From Kitasatospora sp. NBC_01287 (GTDB lineage Bacteria > Actinomycetota > Actinomycetes > Streptomycetales > Streptomycetaceae), in NCBI RefSeq assembly GCF_026340565.1, contig NZ_JAPEPB010000001.1:124001-188000 (forward strand): a stretch of DNA of 64,000 nucleotides. The letters are read 5' to 3'. How positions within the stretch are numbered: position 1 is the stretch's first letter; every line of letters begins with the position of its first letter. The notes under the pieces were generated by a model that was given only the letters and a program-made list of their open reading frames with translations, had not been told where the DNA came from and did not search any database. Shown here in pieces: positions 50,982-58,768 of the stretch. Position numbers and translations under genes: made by a program.

Positions 50982-51044
50982 AGGCATCACGAGCATCACG
51001 AGCATCACAGGCATCACAGGCATCACAGGCATCAAGAGCATCAG
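50982..51044 (+). repeat. 9-bp tandem repeat in spacer before P450 gene
   Basis: Seven units of (a/g)(g/a)gcatca(c/a/g) occupy most of the 109-bp spacer. The last unit runs into the ribosome-binding site aggagaga. Confidence 0.92.
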
Positions 51045-51053
51045 GAGAGAGCA

Positions 51054-52265
51054 ATGGACACCCACGACAACTCAGCCACCGACCTGCGCGCCTACCCCTT
51101 CGAGGAGTTCACCGGCGTGCTGTCCGACGAACTCGCCAAGGTGGTCGAGAACGAGCCGGTGAGCCGGGTGCGGCTGCCCAGCGGTGCCCCCGCGTGGCTG
51201 GTGACCGGCTATGACGAGGTCTGCCAGGTGCTCACCGACCCGCGGATCACCCGCATGGTCGGCCGCGACGGGCCGCGCATCGGGGTGTCCTCCATGGCGC
51301 CCGACGCGCCCCGCCGCTCCATCAACATGGACGGCGCACCGCACGCCGCCCTGCGCCGCCTCGCCTCCCGCCCCTTCAGCGCCCGCCGCATGGAGGCGCT
51401 GCGCCCGCGCGTGCAGGAGATAGCGGACGAGCTGATCGACGCCCTGCTCGCCGAGGGCGGCCCGGCGGACCTGGTGAGCGGGTTCGCCCAGCCCCTGCCC
51501 ATGCGGGTCATCTGCGAACTGCTGGGTGTGCCGCCGGAGGACCGCTCCCGCTTCTCGGCCTGGTCCGACGCGATCCTCTCGGTGACCGCGCACAGCCCCG
51601 AGCAGGTGCGGGACGCGATGATCGCGCTGGCCGGCTACCTCAACGCCGCCGTCGCCGCCAAGCGCGTCGCCCCCGCCGACGACCTGCTCTCGCAGTGGAT
51701 CGCCGCCCAGGCCGAGGACGAGGAGCTGACCGACGAGGAGTTGGTCGACCTGGCCGTCTCGGTGCTGATCGCCGGGCACGAGACCACCGTCAACGCCATC
51801 GGGACCGGCATGGTGGTCCTGCTGCGCAACCCCGGGCAGCTCGACGCGCTGCGCGCCGAACCCGCCCGCACCGAGCGGGTCGTCGAGGAACTGCTGCGGG
51901 TCGCCATGCCCAGCGACCTCTTCCGCATCATGGTCGCCCTGGAGGACGTCGAGGTCGGCGGGACGACGGTGGCCGCCGGCGACGCGGTGATGCCGCTGCC
52001 CTTCGCCGCGAACTTCGACCCCAAGAAGTTCGGCTGCCCGCACGACTTCGCCCCGGACCGCGCCGAGACCTCCCACCTCACCTTCGGCTACGGCGCCCAC
52101 TTCTGCCTCGGTGCCGCATTGGCCCGCCTGGAGCTGGACATCGCCTTCACCACCCTGCTGGCCCGCCTTCCCGAGCTGCGGGCGGGCGGCGACCTCGATG
52201 CCCTGAAGTGGCGGGCGGGCCTGGCCGTCAGCGGTCCCGAGAAGGTGGAGATCACCTGGTCCTGA
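51054..52265 (+). CDS. Cytochrome P450 (tailoring oxygenase)
   Basis: A 403-aa soluble bacterial P450. The I-helix motif is LIAGHETT, the ExxR motif is EELLR, and the heme-binding loop is FGYGAHFCLGAALAR with ligand Cys351. It starts MDTHDNSATDLRAYPF, as in many Streptomyces class I P450s, and needs external ferredoxin/reductase, which are not encoded here. It probably hydroxylates or epoxidises the assembled product or an intermediate. It lies in the same + strand run after the repeat-filled spacer. Confidence 0.95.
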   Translation: MDTHDNSATDLRAYPFEEFTGVLSDELAKVVENEPVSRVRLPSGAPAWLVTGYDEVCQVLTDPRITRMVGRDGPRIGVSSMAPDAPRRSINMDGAPHAALRRLASRPFSARRMEALRPRVQEIADELIDALLAEGGPADLVSGFAQPLPMRVICELLGVPPEDRSRFSAWSDAILSVTAHSPEQVRDAMIALAGYLNAAVAAKRVAPADDLLSQWIAAQAEDEELTDEELVDLAVSVLIAGHETTVNAIGTGMVVLLRNPGQLDALRAEPARTERVVEELLRVAMPSDLFRIMVALEDVEVGGTTVAAGDAVMPLPFAANFDPKKFGCPHDFAPDRAETSHLTFGYGAHFCLGAALARLELDIAFTTLLARLPELRAGGDLDALKWRAGLAVSGPEKVEITWS

Positions 52266-52302
52266 CGGCGCCCACCGCGGGTCCGCCGCCCCCACCGCGG
52301 CG

Positions 52303-52327
52303 GGCCCGGGGCGGCCCCGCCGGCCCG
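52303..52327 (+). terminator. Possible GC-rich stem-loop after the P450 gene
   Basis: The stretch contains cggggcggccccg with perfect 5-base arms around cgg and further pairing of gggcc with ggccc beyond a small bulge. There is no U-tract. It could be a terminator or processing signal between the P450 and PPTase genes; in DNA this GC-rich it may equally be chance. Confidence 0.25.
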
Positions 52328-52397
52328 AGGCCGGTCCGGTCACCCGCGTCCCACTGCCCCAGGATCCCCGCCCCCCAGCGCGCTCAGGAGCCATGAC

Positions 52398-53132
52398 GTG
52401 ATCGAGGAGCTACTGCCCGACGGCGTCGCCTCGGCCTGCGTGTTCGAGGACCTCCCGGCCGACGCCGACGGCGCTCTCTTCCCCGCGGAGTCGGCCGCCG
52501 TCTCGAAGGCGGTACCGCGGCGGCAGGCGGAGTTCAGGACCGTGCGCGGCTGCGCCCGGCGCGCCCTCGGGGAGCTCGGCGTACCCGCGGTCGAGCTGCT
52601 TCCGGGCAGACGAGGCGCGACCGCCTGGCCACCGGGGATCAGCGGGAGCATGACGCACTGCCCCGGTTTCCGCGCCGCGGCCGTCGCCCGCACCCAGCAC
52701 GCCGCTTCGATCGGCATCGACGCGGAACCGAACCTGCCGACGCCCGAGGTCGTGCTGCGCAGCGCCACCCTGCCACCGGAGCACCGGGCGGTCACGGCCC
52801 TGTCGGACCACCGGCCCGAGATCCGCTGGGACCGGCTGCTCTTCAGCGCCAAGGAGTCCGTCTTCAAGGCCTGGTACCCGCTGATGCGGCGTGAACTCGA
52901 GTTCTACCAGGCCGAGATCGAGATCGACCCGAACGCGGGCACCTTCACGGCACAGCTGCTGGTGCCCGGCCCGGTGGTGGCCGGGCGACGCCTGGACACG
53001 TTCTCCGGCCGATGGCTCGTCCGGCGCGGCCTCATCGTGACCGCGATCACGCTGCCCGGATCGCCCGAGGAGGAGGCGCACGAACCGACGGAGCGGCAGG
53101 CGGACGGCCTGGCCTCGCCGGAAGAACGCTGA
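52398..53132 (+). CDS. Sfp/EntD-type 4'-phosphopantetheinyl transferase
   Basis: A 244-aa protein. The magnesium/CoA motifs GIDAEPN and FSAKESVFKAWYPL are typical of the Svp/EntD-like PPTases of actinomycetes, as is SGSMTHCPGFRAAAVA in the N-terminal half. It should convert the ACPs and PCPs of this cluster to holo form. The GTG at 52398 is chosen because AGGAG sits seven bases before it; the ATG at 52393 is in another frame and meets a stop at once. The last gene of the + strand run, it converges on the GNAT gene with a 7-bp gap. Confidence 0.95.
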   Translation: MIEELLPDGVASACVFEDLPADADGALFPAESAAVSKAVPRRQAEFRTVRGCARRALGELGVPAVELLPGRRGATAWPPGISGSMTHCPGFRAAAVARTQHAASIGIDAEPNLPTPEVVLRSATLPPEHRAVTALSDHRPEIRWDRLLFSAKESVFKAWYPLMRRELEFYQAEIEIDPNAGTFTAQLLVPGPVVAGRRLDTFSGRWLVRRGLIVTAITLPGSPEEEAHEPTERQADGLASPEER

Positions 53133-53139
53133 CGCCGCC

Positions 53140-53727
53140 TCACCCTGCCGCACCGTTGTGCCCGGCGGTGCCGGCGCCGGGATGACGGGGGCCGAGCAGC
53201 ACCACGAGGCCGCCGGAGTCCGGCTCGGGCAGGGTCACCGGGTGCCAGCCGAGCCGCCGGTAGAAGTCCAGCGGCCCGCCGGCGGCAGCCGTGGTGAGCA
53301 ACCAGCACCGATCATCGGGGACCCCAGCACTGATCTCCTCCACCAGCGCCGCTCCGGCACCGCGGCCGGCGTGGTCGGGGTGAACCGCCAGTTCGTCGAC
53401 CTCACGGGCCCCGCAGAGCCAGGCACGGGTGCGCGGCTGACCGAGGCCGCCGCTGACGTGCGCATAGCAGCGGTCGGCGGGAAACGGCCGCGGGGTGGTC
53501 CAGGCCGTGGCGAATCCGATCAGGCGGCCGTCCTCCCCGTAGGCCGTAGCCGCGGTGAAACCGGGCCGGCGGGCGTCGCGGGCGAGCCGGAGCAGGTAGT
53601 CGTCGGCCGTGTGCGCGGGCTCGTGCCACGGCGGCCCGCCGAAGGCCGCCGCGTACACCGACCTGATCTCCCCGCCCAGTGCGAGCAGCGCGCCGGGACC
53701 GAGCCGAGCGACCTCGACGGCGGTCAC
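53140..53727 (-). CDS. GNAT-family N-acetyltransferase
   Basis: A 195-aa protein. The acetyl-CoA motif is ELAVHPDHAGRGAGAALVEE, followed by LDFYRRLGWHPV. The target is unknown. The frame is open upstream, but GTG at 53727 has GAGGTGA about seven bases before it and overlaps the stop of the TsaD-like fragment (GTGA), so I use it. A resistance or detoxification role for the cluster is possible, but the opposite strand and the neighbouring remnants make it equally likely to be unrelated. Confidence 0.85.
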   Translation of the reverse strand: MTAVEVARLGPGALLALGGEIRSVYAAAFGGPPWHEPAHTADDYLLRLARDARRPGFTAATAYGEDGRLIGFATAWTTPRPFPADRCYAHVSGGLGQPRTRAWLCGAREVDELAVHPDHAGRGAGAALVEEISAGVPDDRCWLLTTAAAGGPLDFYRRLGWHPVTLPEPDSGGLVVLLGPRHPGAGTAGHNGAAG

Positions 53728-53864
53728 GCGACGCTCACCTCGTCGGCCATCGCGACGCCCACCGCCCGCCCCGGCAGCCACTCGTCGCGCACCAGCCCCG
53801 CGCCCGTCCCGTCCCAGCGGGACTCGACCCCCAGCACCACCGGCGACCCGGTCACCAGCCACAC
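53724..53864 (-). pseudogene. Remnant resembling the N-terminus of TsaD (Gcp/YgjD)
   Basis: A 46-codon frame containing PVVLGVESRWDGTGAGLV. TsaD proteins begin with LGIETSCDETGVGLV, so spacing and several residues match, but the Ser-Cys-Asp-Glu core is altered and the frame stops where TsaD would continue for some 300 residues. The stop overlaps the GNAT start. It could still be expressed as a short leader peptide for the GNAT gene. The identification is from one short motif only. Confidence 0.4.
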
Positions 53865-53880
53865 CTCATTCTGCCCTTGG

Positions 53881-53900
53881 ATAGTAGTTGCACATACTAT
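53881..53900. promoter_or_regulatory. 20-bp palindrome, candidate operator
   Basis: The sequence atagtagttgcacatactat has 6-bp perfect arms (ATAGTA/TACTAT) and a TGCA centre on the same axis, 16 of 20 positions symmetric. It is an A/T-rich island in very GC-rich DNA, 17 bases upstream of the TsaD-like frame and its GNAT partner. That is typical of a dimeric repressor site over a promoter. No regulator gene is adjacent. Confidence 0.5.
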
Positions 53901-53954
53901 GCATCAAGCGTTCCGGTGTCACCGCGCGTCCCTGCGGAGCCATGTGAGCCACCC

Positions 53955-55073
53955 TCAGCAGCCGCTACGCGCCGGCCCTTGGTGATGATGCCCTGGGACT
54001 GGATCGGCATCGTGACGATCCGCATCGACACCCGGTGCAGGACGTCGACGAACGGGATGATCAAGCGGCCCACCATTGTCGACAGTACTCGCGGTCCGAG
54101 CCCCGCGTGCCGCTGTGGCACCCTCTCCGGTGCCCCCCGGTGTTCCGATGGCCGGCCCCGGCGGCCTGCTCCCCCCGATCGGTCCGCGGACTCCCTGCCG
54201 GTAGGCGCGAGCGGGCGGGGCCGAGGCGTCGACGGGAACGCGGAGCACCGATCCTGCCGGGTCGGCCGGGTGGCCGAGGCCGTAGCGGGCCGTGGTGACC
54301 AACAGGCGGCCACCGGATGGTGTGAGACATACGGAGGTGGGTTGGGAGGTGGGCAGGCGCAGGGTCGCCAGGCGGGTGCCGTCGGGGTGGTAGCGGTGGA
54401 CGGCGCCGTGACCCCAGATCGCCACCCAGAGGCAGCCGTCGGTGTCCACGGTCATGCCGTCGGGGGAGCCACCGGCGTCCACGCGGGTGAACTCCTCGCG
54501 GCCGATGGGGTTGCCATCGGGGTCGAGGGTGCAGCGGTGGATGACGCCGGCCGCGGTGTCGGCGACGTAGAGGAGGTCCCCCGTGCTGTCGAAGGCGGGG
54601 CCGTTGACGATGGTCAGGCCGTCGAGGACGCGGTGGACGGAGCCGTCGGGGTCGGTGCGGTAGAGGGATCCGGCGCCGGTGGTGCCGTCGTAGGGCATGC
54701 TGCCGGCCCAGAAGCGACCGTGCGGGTCGCAGGCACCGTCGTTCATCCTGGTGGGGACGGGTGAGCGGTCCTCGGGGCGGGCGAGCCAGTCCAGGCTGCC
54801 GTCCGGGGCGAGCAGGGCGATGCCGGTGCCGGCGGCGGCGATCCAGTGTCCGGGGCGGTCGCCGATCGGGGCGACGGCGCCGAGCGGGACATCGACGCGG
54901 GCGATTTCGCGGGGAGTTCGCGGGCCGGGGAGGTCGGCGACTTCGAGGAGCCGTCCGGCGAGGATGTCGACGTACACCAGGCGTCCGTCGATCCAGCGGG
55001 CGCCTTCACCGAGTTCGTGGTCACCGGCGGCCCAGACCTCGACCTGGCCGGGCAAGGGGGCGGGGAGGGTCAT
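53955..55073 (-). CDS. SMP-30/gluconolactonase family sugar lactonase with disrupted 3' end
   Basis: A 372-codon frame from the ATG at 55073, preceded by AGGAGA. Beta-propeller motifs are clear: GEGARW (metal Glu), RMNDGACDPHGRFWAGSM, NGPAFDSTGDLLYVAD and GSPDGMTVDTDGCLWVAIWGHG. It should open aldonolactones, fitting the dehydrogenase and dehydratase of the operon. Homology ends near RVPVDASAPPARAYRQ (about 54195), where family members normally stop. The remaining roughly 80 codons are non-homologous and read across a slipin remnant, so the natural stop seems lost through a rearrangement. The catalytic part looks complete and may still function. Confidence 0.85.
   Translation of the reverse strand: MTLPAPLPGQVEVWAAGDHELGEGARWIDGRLVYVDILAGRLLEVADLPGPRTPREIARVDVPLGAVAPIGDRPGHWIAAAGTGIALLAPDGSLDWLARPEDRSPVPTRMNDGACDPHGRFWAGSMPYDGTTGAGSLYRTDPDGSVHRVLDGLTIVNGPAFDSTGDLLYVADTAAGVIHRCTLDPDGNPIGREEFTRVDAGGSPDGMTVDTDGCLWVAIWGHGAVHRYHPDGTRLATLRLPTSQPTSVCLTPSGGRLLVTTARYGLGHPADPAGSVLRVPVDASAPPARAYRQGVRGPIGGSRPPGPAIGTPGGTGEGATAARGARTASTVDNGGPLDHPVRRRPAPGVDADRHDADPVPGHHHQGPARSGC
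53966..54127 (-). pseudogene. Remnant of an SPFH/band-7 (slipin/stomatin) gene
   Basis: One - strand frame reads VGRLIIPFVDVLHRVSMRIV then TMPIQSQGIITKGRR. Slipins have GLxLxIPFVDxxxxVxxRxxTxxxPxQxxITxDNV in the same order and spacing. The match spans about 40 residues. The frame then loses similarity on both sides, with no membrane segment before and no SPFH body after, so it is a fragment. It lies inside the non-homologous 3' tail of the lactonase gene, in a different frame. Confidence 0.5.
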
Positions 55074-55144
55074 CGAGGGTTCTCCTGGGGCTGGCCGCGT
55101 CAGGCGGCCTTCGCACGGCGGGCGAGGGTCGCGTTGACGCGGCA

Positions 55145-56155
55145 CTAGCGAAGGGTGGTGCCGGCGGGCTGATCGAGGAGGGCGAGGTCGCGGCGGACGG
55201 GCAGGCCTTCCCAGTCACCGCAGGTGGCGACGGCGAAGGCGCCGGTGGTGGCGGCCCGGTGGAGGCGGTCCTCGGCGTCGAGCCCGTCGAGCAGGCCGGA
55301 GAGGTAGCCCGCGACGAACGCGTCGCCGGCGCCGACGACATCGACGACGGGCACCTTGCGCGCCCGCGTGCTGACGGTACCGCGCGCGGTGCTGGCGCTC
55401 GCGCCGTCGCCGGCGCGGGTGATCACCACGTCGCTGCGCCCCTGGGCGAGCAGCGCGGCGACCGCCTCGGTCTCGGGCAGGGACGGGTCCTCGGAGACCA
55501 GGTGCAGTTCGTCGGCGGAGGCGACCAGCACGTCGGCCATCCGGGCCAGTGGCAGCAGGGCCTTCCTCGCCTCGGCCGGCGACCACAGGCGGGCGCGGTA
55601 GTTGACGTCGAGGCAGACGGTGATGCCGAGTTCCCCGGCCCTGGCGGCTGCCGCGCGGACGGCCTCGGCGGCGCCGGGGCTCAGCGCGGGCGTGATCCCG
55701 GTCAGGTGGAGGATGCGGACGCCGGGGTTCAGGGCGGGCAGGACGTGGGCGGTCCGAAGGGCCGATCCGGCCGATCCCGAGCGGTAGTAGGCGACGCTGA
55801 CCAGGTCGGCGATCCGGTCCTCGCGGACCAGCAGGCCCGTGGGCCGACCGCCGGCGTCGAGGTGCGCGTGGCTGACGTCGACCTGCTCCGCGCGCAGTGT
55901 GCGCAGCACGAGGGCGCCGAACTCGTCGTCGCCGACGCGTCCGACCCAGCCGACCCGGTGCCCGAGCCTGGCCAGGCCGATGGCGACGTTGGCCTCCGCG
56001 CCCGCGACGGACAGCCGCATCGGCGCTCCGAGCCTGACCGGGCCGGTGGCCCGCAGGGCGGCCATGGTCTCCCCGACGGTGACGACCTCGGGACCTGTCG
56101 CACCTGCCATGCCGGTCGTGCCGGTCGTGCTGGTCGTGCTGGTCGTGCCGGTCAT
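55145..56155 (-). CDS. PfkB-family sugar kinase (2-keto-3-deoxy-gluconate/galactonate kinase)
   Basis: A 336-aa ribokinase-fold protein with VVTVGETMAAL, AGAEANVAIGLARLG and the catalytic motif DVVGAGDAFVAGYLSGLL. In this operon it should phosphorylate 2-keto-3-deoxygalactonate (or gluconate) made by DgoD, giving the substrate of the neighbouring aldolase. It starts by ATGA overlap with the aldolase gene; an internal ATG at 56110 would remove the Thr/Gly-rich N-terminus, which is coded by a 9-bp repeat. It differs from the enteric DgoK family, so gluconate-type naming is equally possible. Confidence 0.9.
   Translation of the reverse strand: MTGTTSTTSTTGTTGMAGATGPEVVTVGETMAALRATGPVRLGAPMRLSVAGAEANVAIGLARLGHRVGWVGRVGDDEFGALVLRTLRAEQVDVSHAHLDAGGRPTGLLVREDRIADLVSVAYYRSGSAGSALRTAHVLPALNPGVRILHLTGITPALSPGAAEAVRAAAARAGELGITVCLDVNYRARLWSPAEARKALLPLARMADVLVASADELHLVSEDPSLPETEAVAALLAQGRSDVVITRAGDGASASTARGTVSTRARKVPVVDVVGAGDAFVAGYLSGLLDGLDAEDRLHRAATTGAFAVATCGDWEGLPVRRDLALLDQPAGTTLR
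56111..56155 (-). repeat. 9-bp coding tandem repeat at kinase N-terminus
   Basis: Five units of gc(c/t)ggtc(g/a)t on the + strand end exactly at the start codon and encode a Thr/Gly/Ser-rich leader. Confidence 0.85.
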
Positions 56156-56778
56156 GCCGCGATCTCCTCGGTCAGGGCGGTGCGCCACCGGGCGACGCGC
56201 TCACGCAGTGCGTCCAGGTCTCCGCCGCTGGCGGCGTCGCCGACCAGGGGTGAGCCGACACCCACGGCGACCGCCCCGGCGGCGAGGTGCGCGAGGGCGG
56301 AGGCGGTGTCGATGCCGCCGACGGGGACGAACGGGACAGTGGGGAAGGGGTCCCGCAAGGCCTTCAGGTAGCCGGGGCCGCCCAGGGAGGCGGGGAAGAG
56401 CTTGACCGCGAGGGCTCCGCGCTCGGTCGCGGTGATCACCTCGCTGGGCGTCAGCGCGCCCATCAGCACGGGGAGTTCGGGCCAGGTGCCGTGACCCGGA
56501 TCTCTGCCGAGGCCGGGAGTGACGAGGAAGCTCGCGCCGGCGTCGGCGGCGCGGACGGCGTCCTCACAGGTCAGGACGGTGCCGGCGCCGAGAGTTACGT
56601 GCGGGCCGAGTTCACGGCGGGCCTGTTCGATCACCCACAGGGCGCCGGGAGTGGTGAGGGAGACCTCGGTGGCGGTGACGCCCTCCTCGGCGAGGGTGAG
56701 GACGGCTCTGAGCGCCGCGTCACGGTCGGTGCCGCGCACGATGGCCATCGTCCGGTACGGCAGTTCGGTCAGGTTCAT
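56152..56778 (-). CDS. KDPG/KDPGal-type aldolase
   Basis: A 208-aa protein of the Eda/DgoA class I aldolase family. Catalytic Glu is in TEVSLTTP, the TIM-barrel glycine motif is LGAGTVLTCEDAV, and the Schiff-base Lys is in AVKLFPASLGG. It should split 2-keto-3-deoxy-6-phosphogalactonate into pyruvate and glyceraldehyde-3-phosphate. The start is the ATG at 56778 (MNLTELPYRTMAIVRG); the frame is open further upstream but that part has no similarity. It begins 18 bases after the mutarotase-like gene stops and overlaps the kinase gene. Confidence 0.92.
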   Translation of the reverse strand: MNLTELPYRTMAIVRGTDRDAALRAVLTLAEEGVTATEVSLTTPGALWVIEQARRELGPHVTLGAGTVLTCEDAVRAADAGASFLVTPGLGRDPGHGTWPELPVLMGALTPSEVITATERGALAVKLFPASLGGPGYLKALRDPFPTVPFVPVGGIDTASALAHLAAGAVAVGVGSPLVGDAASGGDLDALRERVARWRTALTEEIAA

Positions 56779-56795
56779 GGGGGATGCCTTGTCCG

Positions 56796-57629
56796 TCAGC
56801 TGGTGCGGTTGTTGGTCGCGGTGATCTCGAGTTCCCAGCGCAGCGTGCCCCCGGGTGGCACCGTCGCGGCGTCGCGAGGCCCTGCCTCGGCGAGGTCGAA
56901 GACGGATCCGAGCATCGGTTCGACGCCGATGCTGCGGTAAGGGGCCGAGGCCGGGAAGCCGCGGAGGTTGCGCCACAGAGCGACGGAGACGGGGACGTCG
57001 GCGTCGGTGTGCAGGGACATGGAAAGCGTGTCGGGGCCGTCGGTGATCGTCACGCTCGCGCAGCCGGTGAGAATCGCGCCGACCGCGCTGCCGTCATCGG
57101 GGCCGAGGCGGTCCAGGCGCAGGCCGTGCGGAGCCGGCCACGGTCCGGTGATGTGGTGGGCACCGCTGGGCCAGGGGTGGGCCAGCCACTCGGCCGCTTC
57201 GGGGAAGAGCCGGGTCGAGGTGGTGTCGGGGGCGATCAGCCGGGCTTCCGGTGTGACGTCGAGCAGTGCGTGGGCCGCCCAGAGCAGCCGGTACCCCGGG
57301 GCGGCGTGCAGCTCGTAGACGGCGCGCAGCGCGGCCGGGCCGGCCTCGATGCGTCGACGCAGCACGAAGTCGGGGCACCGCAGGACGTCGGTGTCGCCGT
57401 CGCGCTGCCAGGGCCGGGACCACGCGTCGCCGTGGTCGGGGGTGCCGCGCACGGTCGGGACGCACTCCTCCAGGCCGCCGGAGTCGACGAAGGCGTCGCC
57501 CGGGCGGACGGTGGCGCGGGCCGGGTCGGGACGGTGCCACAGCCATTCGCGCTCACCTGCTCGCAACGAGGTCCACCGGCCGCCGTGGGCCGGGTCGGTG
57601 CGGGCGGTCAGCGGCAGGCGGGTCACCAT
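56796..57629 (-). CDS. Aldose 1-epimerase (mutarotase)-like protein
   Basis: A 277-aa protein of the galactose-mutarotase fold. The segment TPDHGDAWSRPW matches the GHGFARxRxW region of aldose epimerases, and C-terminal YRSIGVEPMLGSVFDL matches their YxCVEPM-type end. It may interconvert anomers of the sugar before oxidation, or act on an acid sugar. It overlaps the dgoD stop by 7 bases, so it belongs to the operon. Confidence 0.75.
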   Translation of the reverse strand: MVTRLPLTARTDPAHGGRWTSLRAGEREWLWHRPDPARATVRPGDAFVDSGGLEECVPTVRGTPDHGDAWSRPWQRDGDTDVLRCPDFVLRRRIEAGPAALRAVYELHAAPGYRLLWAAHALLDVTPEARLIAPDTTSTRLFPEAAEWLAHPWPSGAHHITGPWPAPHGLRLDRLGPDDGSAVGAILTGCASVTITDGPDTLSMSLHTDADVPVSVALWRNLRGFPASAPYRSIGVEPMLGSVFDLAEAGPRDAATVPPGGTLRWELEITATNNRTS

Positions 57630-58768
57630 TCGGCGAACGAGCCGTCCGGGTGGTGCCAGACGGGATTGCGCCAGCGGTGGCCGCGCTCGGCGGCCCGGCG
57701 CACGGCGTCCTCGTCGATGTCGATGCCGAGGCCCGGGCCGGTGGGCCGGTTGGCGTGGCCGTCGGTGAAGCGGAACGGCTCGGGGTCGAGGAGGTAGTCC
57801 AGCAGGTCGTCGCCGCGGTTGTAGTGGATCCCGATGCCCTGTTCCTGGATGAGGAAGTTCGGTATCGCGAAGGCGAGTTGGAGACTGGCCGCGAGGGCGA
57901 TCGGACCGAGGGGGCAGTGCGGCGCCATCACGACATCGTGGACCTCGGCGAGCGACGCGATGCGCCGCACCTCGGAGATTCCACCGGCGTGCGAGACGTC
58001 GGGCTGGGCGACCGCGATGCCGGTGGCGAGTACGTCCCGGAAGTCGGAGCGGGAGTAGAGCCGCTCACCCACGGCAAGCGGGACGGAGGTCGAGTCGACG
58101 AGGCGGCGCAGGTCGCGGGAGTGCTCGGGGAGGACGGGTTCCTCGACGAACATCGGCTGCAGCGGCTCCAGCAGGGGCAGCAGCCGCCGGGACATGGCGG
58201 TGGACATCCGGCCGTGGAAGTCGATGGCCACGTCGCGCTCCTCGCCGAGGACCTCGCGGACGGCGGCCACCCGGTCGATGACGGCCTGGGTCCGGGCGGG
58301 GGTGTCGATCGGGCGCATCTGCGCCGAGCCGTTCATCTTGACGGCGGTGAAGCCGGCCTCGACCTGGGCCTGGGCGAGTTCGGCGACGTCGGCGGGGCTG
58401 TCACCGCCGATCCAGGCGTACATCCGCACCCGGTCGCGGACGTGGCCGCCGAGCAGCTGGTGGACCGGAACGCCGTGGACCTTGCCGGCGATGTCCCACA
58501 GTGCCTGGTCGATACCGGCGACCGCGCTGGAGAGCACCGGGCCGCCCCGGTAGAAGCCACCCTTGGTGAGGGTCTGCCAGTGGTGCTCGATGCGCAGCGG
58601 GTCCTCGCCGATCAGGTGGTCGGCGAGTTCGCGCACGGCGGCCCGCACGGTCTCGGCGCGGCCTTCGACGACGGGCTCGCCCCAGCCGGTGATCCCCTCG
58701 TCGGTGGCGACGCGCAGGAACAGCCAGCGCGGGGCGACGAGGTACGTCTCCAATGATGTGATCTTCAT
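57623..58768 (-). CDS. dgoD: D-galactonate dehydratase
   Basis: A 381-aa enolase-superfamily protein, almost the length of E. coli DgoD (382 aa) and collinear with it: MKITSLETYLVAPRWLFLRV, GWGEPVVEGRAETV, FYRGGPVLSSAVAGIDQALW, VKMNG, AIDFHGR (metal Asp and His), VEEPVLPE, AVGERLYSR, QPDVSHAGGI, APHCPLGPIALA, LQEQGIGIHYN and the C-terminal SFAEW. It removes water from D-galactonate to give 2-keto-3-deoxygalactonate. It starts by ATGA overlap with the GntR regulator gene. Confidence 0.96.
   Translation of the reverse strand: MKITSLETYLVAPRWLFLRVATDEGITGWGEPVVEGRAETVRAAVRELADHLIGEDPLRIEHHWQTLTKGGFYRGGPVLSSAVAGIDQALWDIAGKVHGVPVHQLLGGHVRDRVRMYAWIGGDSPADVAELAQAQVEAGFTAVKMNGSAQMRPIDTPARTQAVIDRVAAVREVLGEERDVAIDFHGRMSTAMSRRLLPLLEPLQPMFVEEPVLPEHSRDLRRLVDSTSVPLAVGERLYSRSDFRDVLATGIAVAQPDVSHAGGISEVRRIASLAEVHDVVMAPHCPLGPIALAASLQLAFAIPNFLIQEQGIGIHYNRGDDLLDYLLDPEPFRFTDGHANRPTGPGLGIDIDEDAVRRAAERGHRWRNPVWHHPDGSFAEW

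Noticed and set aside
47301..51044. Interspersed short repeats as a CRISPR array.
   Set aside because: Units are contiguous, 8-10 bp, without unique spacers, and no cas gene is present.
53140..53985. A + strand frame of 275 codons over the GNAT gene and another over 54761-56371.
   Set aside because: They are antisense shadows of the GNAT, lactonase and kinase genes; the - strand products have clear family motifs.
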